This document shows positions 32,896 to 41,768 of a stretch of 64,000 bases of DNA, piece after piece. Both the position numbers and the translations under genes were made by a program. The stretch spans positions 37,505 to 101,504 of IMG/VR virus record IMGVR_UViG_3300044615_000409; one strand, 5' to 3'. Within the stretch, counting starts at the first letter, position 1; the number at the start of each line of letters is the position of its first letter. The notes under the pieces are model-generated. The model worked only from the letters and a program-made list of their open reading frames with translations, was not told the DNA's origin and searched no databases. Origin of the DNA: a virus.

Positions 32896-34743
32896 CTACA
32901 AACCGGCTAGTCTTTTGATGTCGGCAAATTCGCGGCTTTCGCTAGCACCAACTAGTTTACCTACAGCGCCTTTTGGTCCTACCTTTTCAGTTGGGCCTAA
33001 TTGTCCTGCACGTTTTTGGTTAGCATCTAAATCTTCTGCTACACCTTTTCTTCTTGCCACTTCGGCTTTAACTGCGGCTGTGACTGTTGGATCTAAGTTT
33101 GTTCTTGCGGCCGCTTTGTTTAACTCTGTATCATTCATGGCAACAAGGTCTTTGTTGATTTGTGCAAGTTCTTGCGGAGAGTAATCACTTTGTGCTGGTG
33201 CCGCTGCCGGAGCAGGTGCTGCCGCTGGTTTTGCTACTGGTGTGACTTTTTTAGTCATATCCATTGTGCCACCTTTTTGTACTGCACCAGGTGCTGCCTT
33301 TGCGGCAACTTGTGGCTTACCAGTGTTTGGATCATATCCTTGAGGTGCTGCCGCAATTCTTGCTTGTGTGGCTGCATTTGGAACTATAGGAGCAGCCGGA
33401 GCAGGTGCTGCTGTCGGTTGTCCAGGTTTTGTAAACATGCTTTTAGCCTTGTTAACCATATTGCCTATAACACCTTCTTCCATTTCTACTTCTTCCAACT
33501 TATCAAACTTGGCGCGTAGTTTAGCCATTTCTTCTTTGCCTGCACCTTCACGACCTGCTTGTTGTAATGCCTTCATGCCCTTCTCGCCATATTTCTTTTT
33601 GCCGAGATAGGCTTGTAATCCACTTTCGTCAACTTCTTCTTCAGCCAAATCAAATGCTTTTAGATTTGATTTTTCTGTATCTTGATTGTGCTTTAATGTT
33701 TCGGCACCGGGTGCCTCATCTAACATTTCTTCAGCAGGTTCTGCTAATGTTTTTGTAGTCTCATCTTCTACTTCAGTGATTGACTTTGCCCACTCATCAA
33801 GTTCTTTGACAGCAGACATCTCAGTGATGTTCTTTGACAATCTCTTTAATATTGGCATCACACTTTCGATACGTGGGTCTAATGTCTCTTGTACAAACAA
33901 TTCATTCAATGAAACATCATCGTCTGTTTCTTCATTTAATACAGGTGTATAACTCTCAAAGTAATTGTTATAACCACGATGGCTAGCCATACCCTGTAAT
34001 GTCATACGTAGTGTGTTATAATGATTTAATCCTTCATTGACTAATGCCAATGCTGATTCATTGAATTGTCCATTACGTGTGGCACGAACGAATCCTGCCA
34101 TCTGTGAATATTCTTCTACTAATGTAGTGATATGACGACCTTTGTCATCATAAGGAGTGCCACCTTCTGCAATGTGTCGTGCATAAACTCTTGCTAGTCC
34201 TGGACGATTAGTCGGCAATAAGAATCTTTCACCGTTGGTAGTTTCTACAAATATTCTAGCAACATTACGAAAACGTTGTTCACCCTCTTCTATTTGACGG
34301 GTGTGTTGTAATATGATCTTTACTTGCGGGACATTATCGCTATAACTTGCTTTCTTGCCCATAGCAAAGTAACCTTCTAAAACCTGTTCTTTTTTATTCA
34401 TAATCGTCCTCTTTTTCATGTCACCCAACAATCTATCTTTGTTAGAAACATCAAATCCTAATAGTTTACGTTGCGACCATCTCTTAAGAAATTGTGTAAA
34501 TGGTTCGAAATCTTTATGCTTGACGAAAGTATCGTCAATATATAGTACCAGATCATTACCTTCCACTGTTGCCCAAGCGTTGATTTTGTTATCATCTTCG
34601 TCAGTGACGCTAAATCTAAAAACGTCTGCTTCTTCTACATCATCCGTTGGGTCGCCCTTGCTATCTAGGCTTATAGGGTCGTAACCCCTGCTACGCAAGA
34701 CATCGTGCAATTCTCTGTTTAGTGTATCATAACTTACTGGCAT
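32896..34743 (-). CDS. Large putative virion/internal head protein
   Basis: A 615-residue protein. An alpha/beta N-terminal domain (FRFSVTDEDDNKINAWATVEG) is followed by a helical middle, an acidic stretch and a long Ala/Pro linker (from about 450) with KSMFTKPGQPTAAPAP, similar to the linker of the 405-residue protein at 12218-13435. The C-terminal 90 residues are helical. I recall similar uncharacterised proteins beside terminase in T4-like phages. The ATG has no clear ribosome site; TAAATA ends 4 bases before it. Confidence 0.6.
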   Translation of the reverse strand: MPVSYDTLNRELHDVLRSRGYDPISLDSKGDPTDDVEEADVFRFSVTDEDDNKINAWATVEGNDLVLYIDDTFVKHKDFEPFTQFLKRWSQRKLLGFDVSNKDRLLGDMKKRTIMNKKEQVLEGYFAMGKKASYSDNVPQVKIILQHTRQIEEGEQRFRNVARIFVETTNGERFLLPTNRPGLARVYARHIAEGGTPYDDKGRHITTLVEEYSQMAGFVRATRNGQFNESALALVNEGLNHYNTLRMTLQGMASHRGYNNYFESYTPVLNEETDDDVSLNELFVQETLDPRIESVMPILKRLSKNITEMSAVKELDEWAKSITEVEDETTKTLAEPAEEMLDEAPGAETLKHNQDTEKSNLKAFDLAEEEVDESGLQAYLGKKKYGEKGMKALQQAGREGAGKEEMAKLRAKFDKLEEVEMEEGVIGNMVNKAKSMFTKPGQPTAAPAPAAPIVPNAATQARIAAAPQGYDPNTGKPQVAAKAAPGAVQKGGTMDMTKKVTPVAKPAAAPAPAAAPAQSDYSPQELAQINKDLVAMNDTELNKAAARTNLDPTVTAAVKAEVARRKGVAEDLDANQKRAGQLGPTEKVGPKGAVGKLVGASESREFADIKRLAGL

Positions 34744-34747
34744 ATTG

Positions 34748-34754
34748 TATTTAG
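34748..34754 (-). promoter_or_regulatory. Late-promoter-like box (CTAAATA)
   Basis: CTAAATA ending 4 bases before the ATG at 34743, which lacks a strong ribosome site. Confidence 0.4.
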
Positions 34755-34762
34755 TCTCTATC

Positions 34763-36307
34763 TTAACTTATGACTGCGAAAAACGGCAGGGGAGGGGTGA
34801 ATTCTTCATGGTCACGCATGTGTCCTTCAATATCCTGATGAAATTCTTGTAATTGCTGTAGCATACGCACTATTAACAATGAGGCCATGACAAGATCATC
34901 ATTTTCTCCTACTTTGGCCGCATAACTTCCTCCCAGTGCTACGAAAGTCTTCAACTCTGATATCAATGGTCTGCTATGTAACTTCATCTTTTTAGATTCT
35001 AGTAGTGTCTTAAACTTAGCACATGCCGTTAATTTGACTTTTTGCGTAGTATTAAATCCTTTGCGTTTCTTACCATATTCGCTGAAGAATATGCCCGGAA
35101 CGTTGGTTTCCCCGAACTCATTTAATGATATCAATGCCGCTTCACCTATGCTGTTGTTCTCTAGGCTGTAGTATAGATTATTAGGTTCCCCGGTACACTC
35201 TACTATATGCTTATTGATATCGGCGAGTAATTTGATCTGTTGCGGAATCTCTGTCTTATTATGCTTCCATTCACCTATCTGTGTAGTCGTGTTCGCTTCA
35301 AATATCTGTATGGCTGCAGGGTCACTTCCAGTACCAAGACTAGGATCTAATGCAACTACATAAATATTACCTTTAGTTGGTTTCTTGTACCAACGTACCT
35401 GCCCCATGCGATTGATAGGTTCAGCGCCCTCTAACTGTATTAGTGTGTTAGGATTGATCAATGTCTCGTCTGCTATGATGAATTCGCAACCGATTTCACG
35501 ATTAAAACGATCTTCGCCTAATTGTGACTTCATTTCTTCGGCCCATTTTTCATCACGACCGGGCTGTTCGTGCCAATACGCTCTATAAGATTTGAATCCG
35601 TTTTTCCCTACGTCAGTCCTATTCCCGAATTCGTCTTCAGTCTTGTTAGCACCCTTCCATATCAGTGCGAACTGATCTTCGTCACTGTTTGGAGTACTTG
35701 TAATGATAGCCTTACCACCAGTTGCTAGAGTTGGTGTGATAGAAGTCCAGAACTGTTCAGCGATTGTTGGTCTCACGAACGCGAACTCGTCAAGATATAA
35801 CAATGAGATAGACATACCACGACCAGTATTTTCAGTTGTCGTGGCTGATACGATACGGCTACCATTATCAAAGAATAAACTACCTTTATTGTATGTCGCT
35901 ACACCTGCTTTGATATGCATAGGACATGCTTCATATGCATAGCGAATACGTTGCATGATTTCCTGCGCACCTGCATATTTGTGTGCGGCAATAAGAATAG
36001 TGCTATCAGGTACAAACATAGCATACCATAATAGATAACCGGCAGCACTTGTTGTTTTACCTGATTGTCGAGGCATGAGTGCGATTGAATAGCGATAGTT
36101 ATGATAAACATCGATCAATCGTTTTTGATACTCATATGGATGGTACAACATGCTACCACGTGTAGGATGCTGTATGTAAAAGAAATTATCCATGAAGTAC
36201 AGATAACCCAAATTAGGATCACAGCACTTTACAAAATCGTCTAATTCCTTATCGGTCTTGAAGACAGTTTTTGTATACGGATCTTTGATTAATGTATCTA
36301 CAGCCAT
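34763..36307 (-). CDS. 17: Terminase large subunit, gp17-like
   Basis: DNA packaging motor and headful nuclease. Walker A is MPRQSGKTTSA (about residue 80), Walker B is SLLYLDEFAFV (about 176-182), and the C-motif is TSTPNSDED. The RNase H-like nuclease begins VVALDPSLGTGSDPAAIQ (about 320-337) and ends with the acidic GENDDLVMASL. At 514 residues it is a full-length protein. No Shine-Dalgarno is seen before the ATG. It directly follows the endolysin gene. Confidence 0.96.
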   Translation of the reverse strand: MAVDTLIKDPYTKTVFKTDKELDDFVKCCDPNLGYLYFMDNFFYIQHPTRGSMLYHPYEYQKRLIDVYHNYRYSIALMPRQSGKTTSAAGYLLWYAMFVPDSTILIAAHKYAGAQEIMQRIRYAYEACPMHIKAGVATYNKGSLFFDNGSRIVSATTTENTGRGMSISLLYLDEFAFVRPTIAEQFWTSITPTLATGGKAIITSTPNSDEDQFALIWKGANKTEDEFGNRTDVGKNGFKSYRAYWHEQPGRDEKWAEEMKSQLGEDRFNREIGCEFIIADETLINPNTLIQLEGAEPINRMGQVRWYKKPTKGNIYVVALDPSLGTGSDPAAIQIFEANTTTQIGEWKHNKTEIPQQIKLLADINKHIVECTGEPNNLYYSLENNSIGEAALISLNEFGETNVPGIFFSEYGKKRKGFNTTQKVKLTACAKFKTLLESKKMKLHSRPLISELKTFVALGGSYAAKVGENDDLVMASLLIVRMLQQLQEFHQDIEGHMRDHEEFTPPLPFFAVIS

Positions 36308-36316
36308 GCAAAATAA

Positions 36317-37492
36317 TTAAACAACGAATCCCGACTTATAAACAGTTTTACCGTTCTCTTGTACAGCAGTCATTATCTGTCTGCGATTGTTGCCTTCGAC
36401 ATAACTAGCATGTACCCATCCGCTGTTAGGACCTTCTTTAGGATTATAGAATTCTAATATGATCTGATCAAACTCACAATTGTCTACTACCCATTGCGCT
36501 AATTCAGGATTAGGTAATCCATCGATCTCAAAGTCTACAGCCTGTCCATTGCAATGTTGACTTTTACTGCTTCCGCCGACGGCTGCGTTAAGAGCGGGAC
36601 CACGATAGCCACTGTTAATACGAACAGGGCGGCCAAAATTGTTACGAACTGGTTCAAGTATGTTTTCACAAACTTTTTGTAAATTCTTTGCATGTACTGG
36701 ACCTGGTGTGTTATCTATTCCTTTACGCATAGCAGTCTCGGATCTTGTGAACTCTCTTAGATTAAAATGCTCGCTTAACTGCATATCAGGCGTGACTGAA
36801 AACTCTTCTGGTCTTGAAGTATTTTCTTCTTCATTATCTTGCGCTGAAGGAGCGGAAACTGCCACGACAGGACTTGCACCTGCTGTCCACATAAAATATT
36901 TTTTTGTTTTCTCGCTACGATCAGCCAAACCATGAGTGCCACCATTGATACGTTTTGTTAATGATAATATAGCACTATCACTCACGCCTTGATCGCATAT
37001 GTTCCACAACTTATTTCTTTCAAAGAAAAAAAATGCGCTCTCAAATGCTAGTTCTGTAGCAACGATATCAGGATTGCTCATGACATCAGGTCTACCACAA
37101 AACTGTGCGAAAGCATAATAGTTGTCTTTACCTGTCAACTGTAATGCTCCGCGACCACGATACAACCATCCATCGCCTGAACTCTCGTTGCCATTTCCCA
37201 TTCTTGATGCATAAACACGGTTCGCTATTTTTTCAGGCTGTCTCGCATAACGATTGGCTGTTGAATCATCAGGAAAATATTTACCGAATATTGCTCGTAA
37301 TCCGGCTGCATTATAATTTAGATTCTCGCTGAACGCTTTGAATCCACCACTCTCATGCGCAGTCTGTGCAAAGAAGTGTGCGGCTCTTGCAGGGCTTAAT
37401 TCAAAGTAAGCCATTGCCGCACGAAAAGTGCCTGGACCCCAAGCACCATCTGCATCTACGCCTATCTTTTCTTGTAAAGCCCTTAGACTCAT
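36317..37492 (-). CDS. Two-domain endolysin: GH19 lysozyme/chitinase-like plus M15 peptidase
   Basis: Cell-wall lytic enzyme of 391 residues. Residues 1-200 form a GH19 domain with HESGGFKAFSENLNY (catalytic Glu in H-E-S) and YRGRGALQLTGKDNY. After a linker, residues 240-391 form an M15-type carboxypeptidase: RINSGYRGPALN, SQHCNGQAVDFE (H-x6-D zinc ligands) and GWVHASYV (third His). Cutting both glycan and peptide is unusual for T4-like phages. It overlaps the holin gene (ATGA). A short peptidoglycan-binding-like start (LQEKIGVDADGAWGPGT) is also present. Confidence 0.9.
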   Translation of the reverse strand: MSLRALQEKIGVDADGAWGPGTFRAAMAYFELSPARAAHFFAQTAHESGGFKAFSENLNYNAAGLRAIFGKYFPDDSTANRYARQPEKIANRVYASRMGNGNESSGDGWLYRGRGALQLTGKDNYYAFAQFCGRPDVMSNPDIVATELAFESAFFFFERNKLWNICDQGVSDSAILSLTKRINGGTHGLADRSEKTKKYFMWTAGASPVVAVSAPSAQDNEEENTSRPEEFSVTPDMQLSEHFNLREFTRSETAMRKGIDNTPGPVHAKNLQKVCENILEPVRNNFGRPVRINSGYRGPALNAAVGGSSKSQHCNGQAVDFEIDGLPNPELAQWVVDNCEFDQIILEFYNPKEGPNSGWVHASYVEGNNRRQIMTAVQENGKTVYKSGFVV

Positions 37493-37815
37493 GCTATATG
37501 ATCCTTATCATCATCTAACATCATAGGTTCTCTGTGAGGACCTAACTCAGGTTGTTCTTGTTGTTCATCATGTGAATTAGGTTTGCCTAACATGATACCT
37601 GACAATATACCTGTCAAGAACGTTGCTATAGGTGTGATGAGTTTAAAGAACTCAGCATCGTTTGGTGCTTGACCACCTAATGGTTGTGTGACAAAGATCA
37701 ATGAATAAAGCACCACAAATACAATGCCCGTCAATGTCATAGCAAGAAGAACACCGATTATGAATCGCATTCTTGCTTGTAATTCTGCTTCTGTATATCT
37801 TTTTCCGCTAAACAT
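37489..37815 (-). CDS. Holin
   Basis: A 108-residue protein with two hydrophobic segments: about 17-42 (FIIGVLLAMTLTGIVFVVLY) and about 62-78 (ITPIATFLTGILSGIML). A charged C-terminal tail follows. The overlap with the endolysin gene and this topology make it the likely pore former that releases the endolysin. AGAGGAAA precedes the ATG. Confidence 0.8.
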   Translation of the reverse strand: MFSGKRYTEAELQARMRFIIGVLLAMTLTGIVFVVLYSLIFVTQPLGGQAPNDAEFFKLITPIATFLTGILSGIMLGKPNSHDEQQEQPELGPHREPMMLDDDKDHIA

Positions 37816-37824
37816 AATTTCCTC

Positions 37825-38346
37825 TTACCATTTGTTAATTTTTGTTGCATTGTTATGACCTGAGGTCTCAACAATCGTATTCATAGTTAGTGGTCTTTCA
37901 TTAGTATCTTGATCGACTGATCCAACTACATCTTCTTCAGTCTTTTGTCTTTTAAAAGTATCAGCAGGTTTGAATGTGTTTTGTTGCTGATTATTTCTAA
38001 AAGTATTTGGTTGACTGTTTTTAAATGTATTTGATTGATTTCCCTTAAATGTGTTACCTTGACTCTGTGGTTTGCAATCTCCATTATTACTTATACTCTG
38101 GTCATTAGGTCTAGTAAATTTCCTTGCAAATCCTGGAACATCAGGCTCACCATCTGCTTTTTTAAATTGCTCTGCTACAGTAGGGGTAAATCCTAATAGG
38201 TCAGTTACACAATCCCCTTCTGCTTTGCAGACATCACTACTACACATCGCTTTGCCCCAATTTTCTGGGTCTTGACATTCATAGCGGTATTTAAATTCAC
38301 AACCTGCTAATAATATCAATGGTATAATTATCAAAAACTTCTTCAT
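37825..38346 (-). CDS. Lipoprotein with NTF-repeat tail
   Basis: A 173-residue secreted lipoprotein: signal peptide MKKFLIIIPLILLAGC with lipobox L-L-A-G-C. Five further Cys residues lie between residues 24 and 45. Residues about 95-135 repeat N-T-F-[KR] with Asn/Gln spacers (five copies). Its place behind holin and endolysin suggests an outer-membrane lysis or exclusion role, but the function is unknown; a proper spanin pair is encoded at 42742-43469. Confidence 0.72.
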   Translation of the reverse strand: MKKFLIIIPLILLAGCEFKYRYECQDPENWGKAMCSSDVCKAEGDCVTDLLGFTPTVAEQFKKADGEPDVPGFARKFTRPNDQSISNNGDCKPQSQGNTFKGNQSNTFKNSQPNTFRNNQQQNTFKPADTFKRQKTEEDVVGSVDQDTNERPLTMNTIVETSGHNNATKINKW

Positions 38347-38398
38347 ATTCCCTCACCTTATAATTATTTTTGTTTGGTAAGTATAACTTTACCTTATT

Positions 38399-40021
38399 TT
38401 ATGTTATTTCTTGCCACTCTAAACTTGCATATACATCCATATTAGTTCCTGTAGTAGCCATCATAATAACATATTCATATGGAGTACCCGTGAATGGTTC
38501 ACGCTCAAGTTGATATTCAAAGCCAAATGCTTCTTGTGTAGGTGCGCTACTGCTTTGATTACTTGAGTTAATGAATGACTGCTCTGCGATATCTCCACTG
38601 ACCAATGCTGTTGGAGCAAGATTATATTGAACGGCACTGTCTGCCGCGCTATCTACCCATGTACCACCACTTGTTATGGCTCGTTTATAAACACGGAATT
38701 GGAATATACTCTGTGATACAGGTACTAAACTATAGTTGATAGGTACGACTACTGCATCAAGCATAGTGCTTTTCAATCTTATAGCGATAACAGGTAAAAA
38801 ACTATTATCGTTTGGTAATCTTACAGGACTACCTATAATGTGTGAGGCTGCTCTTGGATTGCCTGATCCTGTTAATTGGAATCCACCTTCGCTCAATACG
38901 CTTGAGCAAATCTGTCGTAACATGCTTGCTGATGCTGTTGCACCAGTGTTTGTTATCTCATAACGCAATGGCAATGTAGCAGTTGTCATATATGTTGTAG
39001 TGTTATCAGCAGTAAGAGTGCTTGGTGTGTTGGCATGATTGAATGTATGACAAGTAATGAATATGCCGTTGATAACAAATCCAACACGAACGCTACCTAC
39101 ACCTAACCATTCAATATCACAGAACCATATCTGATCTAATGCTGGATTCAATGTGATACCACTAGGATTGTAAGCACCGCCGGCACCGTTCAACCTGTCA
39201 CCGTTCCAATTTGCCTGTGCTATTCTATCTTCTACTACTATACCTGTACTCTTGCTACGAATGACCATGTTCAATGTAGTACCATTGACTTCAAAGAATA
39301 TGCCATTATCTTGACTAAAATAACCTGCTCGTTGGCGCAAGTTTGCTTTTGGTGTATTCATACAGAATGTATGGAATATCAATAAACTCTTACCAGGCTG
39401 ATATGGGAATGTTTTTGTTGTTTCTCTTAATACGCTATCATTAACACCTGTACCAACGTTTAATTCAAATGTGCTTGAGTTACTATTATAAACTACGTTT
39501 GCTGTTCCGGCAATATTTGAACTAAACTGTTCGTGGTCGTAATATCTTGCTTGAGTATCATATAGTGTATACGGGTTACTTACACGCAAACGGCCGAATG
39601 CGTCTGTTGCCTCATCAGCAAATGCTACACTTGCTGTGCCTGTGATGCCTACATTGCCTGATACGATCCAAGGATCTGTGCCCTGTGTGACTTCAACAGT
39701 GTTGTCAATATTGACATTACCAGTTACGTTAGCATTAACGTTACCTTCAACGATCCAAGGATCAGTTCCTTGTAATACTGTAACATTACCTGCATCAATG
39801 TTGATGTTGCCGCTGACCGGCATTGTATTGCCAGAAACATCAATATTTCCGATACCATCTACTGTAACATTACTGACAATAACATTGCCTGCTATAGTGA
39901 CATTACCGCCCACTATGCTGGAACGCACATGGACTTGACCTGTTACACTATCAAGTTCAAGAGCCTGCGTGATGTTGCGCAGGTACCACGGGGAAACTTC
40001 TACTGGTTCTGGATAAGCCAT
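38399..40021 (-). CDS. Fibre/baseplate-like structural protein with G-N-V repeats
   Basis: A 540-residue protein. The first 120 residues are short beta repeats (SNVTVDGIGNIDVSGNTMPVSGNINI) with two copies of Q-G-T-D-P-W-I-V. The rest is a beta-rich trimeric-fibre-like domain (GYFSQDNGIFFEVNGTTLNMVIRSKS). A late promoter lies upstream. I chose the ATG at 40021 (MAYPEPVEV), with GTGAG upstream; GTG at 40033 is the alternative. Probably part of the tail adsorption apparatus. Confidence 0.72.
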   Translation of the reverse strand: MAYPEPVEVSPWYLRNITQALELDSVTGQVHVRSSIVGGNVTIAGNVIVSNVTVDGIGNIDVSGNTMPVSGNINIDAGNVTVLQGTDPWIVEGNVNANVTGNVNIDNTVEVTQGTDPWIVSGNVGITGTASVAFADEATDAFGRLRVSNPYTLYDTQARYYDHEQFSSNIAGTANVVYNSNSSTFELNVGTGVNDSVLRETTKTFPYQPGKSLLIFHTFCMNTPKANLRQRAGYFSQDNGIFFEVNGTTLNMVIRSKSTGIVVEDRIAQANWNGDRLNGAGGAYNPSGITLNPALDQIWFCDIEWLGVGSVRVGFVINGIFITCHTFNHANTPSTLTADNTTTYMTTATLPLRYEITNTGATASASMLRQICSSVLSEGGFQLTGSGNPRAASHIIGSPVRLPNDNSFLPVIAIRLKSTMLDAVVVPINYSLVPVSQSIFQFRVYKRAITSGGTWVDSAADSAVQYNLAPTALVSGDIAEQSFINSSNQSSSAPTQEAFGFEYQLEREPFTGTPYEYVIMMATTGTNMDVYASLEWQEIT

Positions 40022-40044
40022 ATTGTATCTCACTAAATATAAGA

Positions 40045-40053
40045 GTATTTATC
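40045..40053 (-). promoter_or_regulatory. T4-type late promoter (GATAAATAC)
   Basis: GATAAATAC upstream of the fibre gene starting at 40021, in the divergent region shared with the plus-strand gene at 40070. Confidence 0.62.
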
Positions 40054-40069
40054 AGAATAGGATCCTAAA

Positions 40070-40639
40070 ATGATGCCATCACAGTTTCGTAAAGCAAATA
40101 TAAAAGATAATAAAGATGAATTGTTATCCAAGATAAGGATCATAGATAACCTATTTCCTGATTATGATTCAAAGTCAATTAGAGAAAAGCACGAATTTGA
40201 GTCGGTTCTATGCAACTACTATACGGGCGGTAAGATAGGATCAGACGGATTATTAGTTAATTTTAGTAGCAAACTTACTTTATACGCTGATCAAGCATTA
40301 ACAAAAATCAACTATGGTAGGGTAAAACAAACATTAAGCACTGTTTTTTTAGTCAGCGATAACGAAAGTCCCTTTAGGGATGTCATGCATGTAGATGATA
40401 GTTCACCTTTTGAAAATGGATATACGTTGAGTTATCACTTCATGGGTGAGAACAATTGCGGGGGTACTAGTTTTTATCAGGACTATGAGAGCGACACTCC
40501 TTTGTTACAGGTTCCATTCAAAGAGAATCGCTTAGTAGTGTTTCCAGCCTGTATACCTCATACAGGTTATACTAACGCAGGGTACGCATATAAGTCAAAG
40601 AGGGTGATATACACCCTCTTTACTATCTTAGATATGTGA
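40070..40639 (+). CDS. 2-oxoglutarate/Fe(II)-dependent oxygenase
   Basis: A 189-residue enzyme with MHVDDSSPFENGYTLSYHF (H-x-D), GGTSFYQDY, VVFPACIPHTGY (distal His) and KRVIYTLF (Arg for 2-oxoglutarate). The layout resembles prolyl-hydroxylase-like phage enzymes. It is different from the PhyH-like enzyme at 19900-20613. AGGAT precedes the ATG. It converges with a methyltransferase gene two bases away, and an inverted repeat lies at its 3' end. Confidence 0.75.
   Translation: MMPSQFRKANIKDNKDELLSKIRIIDNLFPDYDSKSIREKHEFESVLCNYYTGGKIGSDGLLVNFSSKLTLYADQALTKINYGRVKQTLSTVFLVSDNESPFRDVMHVDDSSPFENGYTLSYHFMGENNCGGTSFYQDYESDTPLLQVPFKENRLVVFPACIPHTGYTNAGYAYKSKRVIYTLFTILDM
40597..40621. terminator. Possible bidirectional terminator inside the gene end
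   Basis: A perfect 10-bp stem (AAAGAGGGTG / CACCCTCTTT) with a 5-base loop, 18 bases before the stop of the plus-strand gene, between convergent genes. No long U-run follows on either strand. Confidence 0.4.
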
Positions 40640-40641
40640 TA

Positions 40642-41349
40642 TTACTTGATATCTAAAGGACGATCTTTAGTTGCTACTACACAGAAATAGCGTTCTTTGA
40701 ACTCTTTAGGTGTACCATCATCATTGCTGACATTAGGTAAAGCGACACCGAATTCTACTGCTTGGAATTGATCTATCTTGAATCCTGTACGGTTTAGTAG
40801 AGCGATCAATTGATCCTGACCTAATATGCTATAATGATTAGGATTGTATTCATGCTTACGATCACATGCGGGTGCAGGAACTTCGATATATATCTTGCTT
40901 CCCTGCTTTAATATACGATTATATTCCATCAAACTAAAGATAGGATATGGACTATGCTCTAATGCATGACGAAGGAATATAAAGTCTACACTTTCATCAT
41001 GATATCCATCACGCTGAGGAATAAAACTCAAGTCATATTTCTTGATAGTATGACCCTTGCTCTCACAATTATTGATATCGCCAGGACTTAATGTCACACC
41101 TACGAGGTCTGTGTATCCACGCTTTTTCATCTCATCTAAGAAATAGCCAGGACCGCATCCTAGGTCAAGAATCTTAGCATCTTTGGGAATATTTAATGGG
41201 TCGATGTACTGTTCGACTACTTTCATAGTCAAGCCTTCGTGCATCTTGCTGTCGCCCTCGTCATAAATGTGGGCAGTATAAAGCCACTCGTTGTAGAGTT
41301 TGAGTTTGACCAAGTCTAAGGTCTGGTTGATATCGATTAAATTTTGCAT
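40642..41349 (-). CDS. Class I SAM-dependent methyltransferase
   Basis: A 235-residue enzyme. Motif I is ILDLGCGPGYFLDEM (about residues 59-73), VGVTLSPGD gives the second strand, and VDFIFLRHALEHSPYP is motif III (the methyltransferase type-11 pattern with H-A-L-E-H). The acceptor is unknown; such genes sit in phage glycan or surface modification modules like the one 3 kb downstream. A 9-bp hairpin abuts the ATG. Confidence 0.85.
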   Translation of the reverse strand: MQNLIDINQTLDLVKLKLYNEWLYTAHIYDEGDSKMHEGLTMKVVEQYIDPLNIPKDAKILDLGCGPGYFLDEMKKRGYTDLVGVTLSPGDINNCESKGHTIKKYDLSFIPQRDGYHDESVDFIFLRHALEHSPYPIFSLMEYNRILKQGSKIYIEVPAPACDRKHEYNPNHYSILGQDQLIALLNRTGFKIDQFQAVEFGVALPNVSNDDGTPKEFKERYFCVVATKDRPLDIK

Positions 41350-41373
41350 GTTAAATCCTATGTTGATTTAACA
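41349..41373 (-). other. Leader hairpin before methyltransferase start
   Basis: TGTTAAATC / GATTTAACA, 9 bp with a 7-base loop, ending at the start codon at 41349. It could sequester the initiation region. Confidence 0.5.
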
Positions 41374-41399
41374 ATACTTATTCTGAAAATATGAGTAGA

Positions 41400-41768
41400 T
41401 TATTTTTTATAGCCCCTGAACGGCTTTATTGGGCTTTTAGCATTTGTGCTATCTAATTCTTTACTTTCGTCATCACCACTGTTTAAATCTTTATATTTTA
41501 TACCTGCAGCCTTATATGCTTGTTTAAGCATATCAGACTCGACTTCTGTATATGCGTGTGCAGTATTAAACTTACCTGCCCAACTTTCGCCATCAATATC
41601 GGGCACAAATGTTCCGTCAGTTGATGCCACAGCCATCATGACACGATTGAGATCGTAGGTTCTATCAAAGTTACTATTAGCAAAAACATGCAAGCCTTTT
41701 GTTGACTGTTGATGTCTTTTACTGATATCACCTACTTTCTTTTCGACTATGAATTCTTTGGCTCTCAT
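41400..41768 (-). CDS. Putative head-targeted protein with CTS-like start (tandem paralogue A)
   Basis: A 122-residue protein starting MRAKEFIVEKK. The T4 capsid targeting sequence has the same kind of start (M-K-x-x-x-E-F-I-x-E) and is cut after [LI]-x-E; here I-V-E fits. The C-terminus SPIKPFRGYKK matches SPVRAFKGYPK of the next gene upstream, so the two are tandem paralogues. It could be an internal head protein injected with DNA; that is inference. ATGA overlap with its partner. Confidence 0.62.
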   Translation of the reverse strand: MRAKEFIVEKKVGDISKRHQQSTKGLHVFANSNFDRTYDLNRVMMAVASTDGTFVPDIDGESWAGKFNTAHAYTEVESDMLKQAYKAAGIKYKDLNSGDDESKELDSTNAKSPIKPFRGYKK

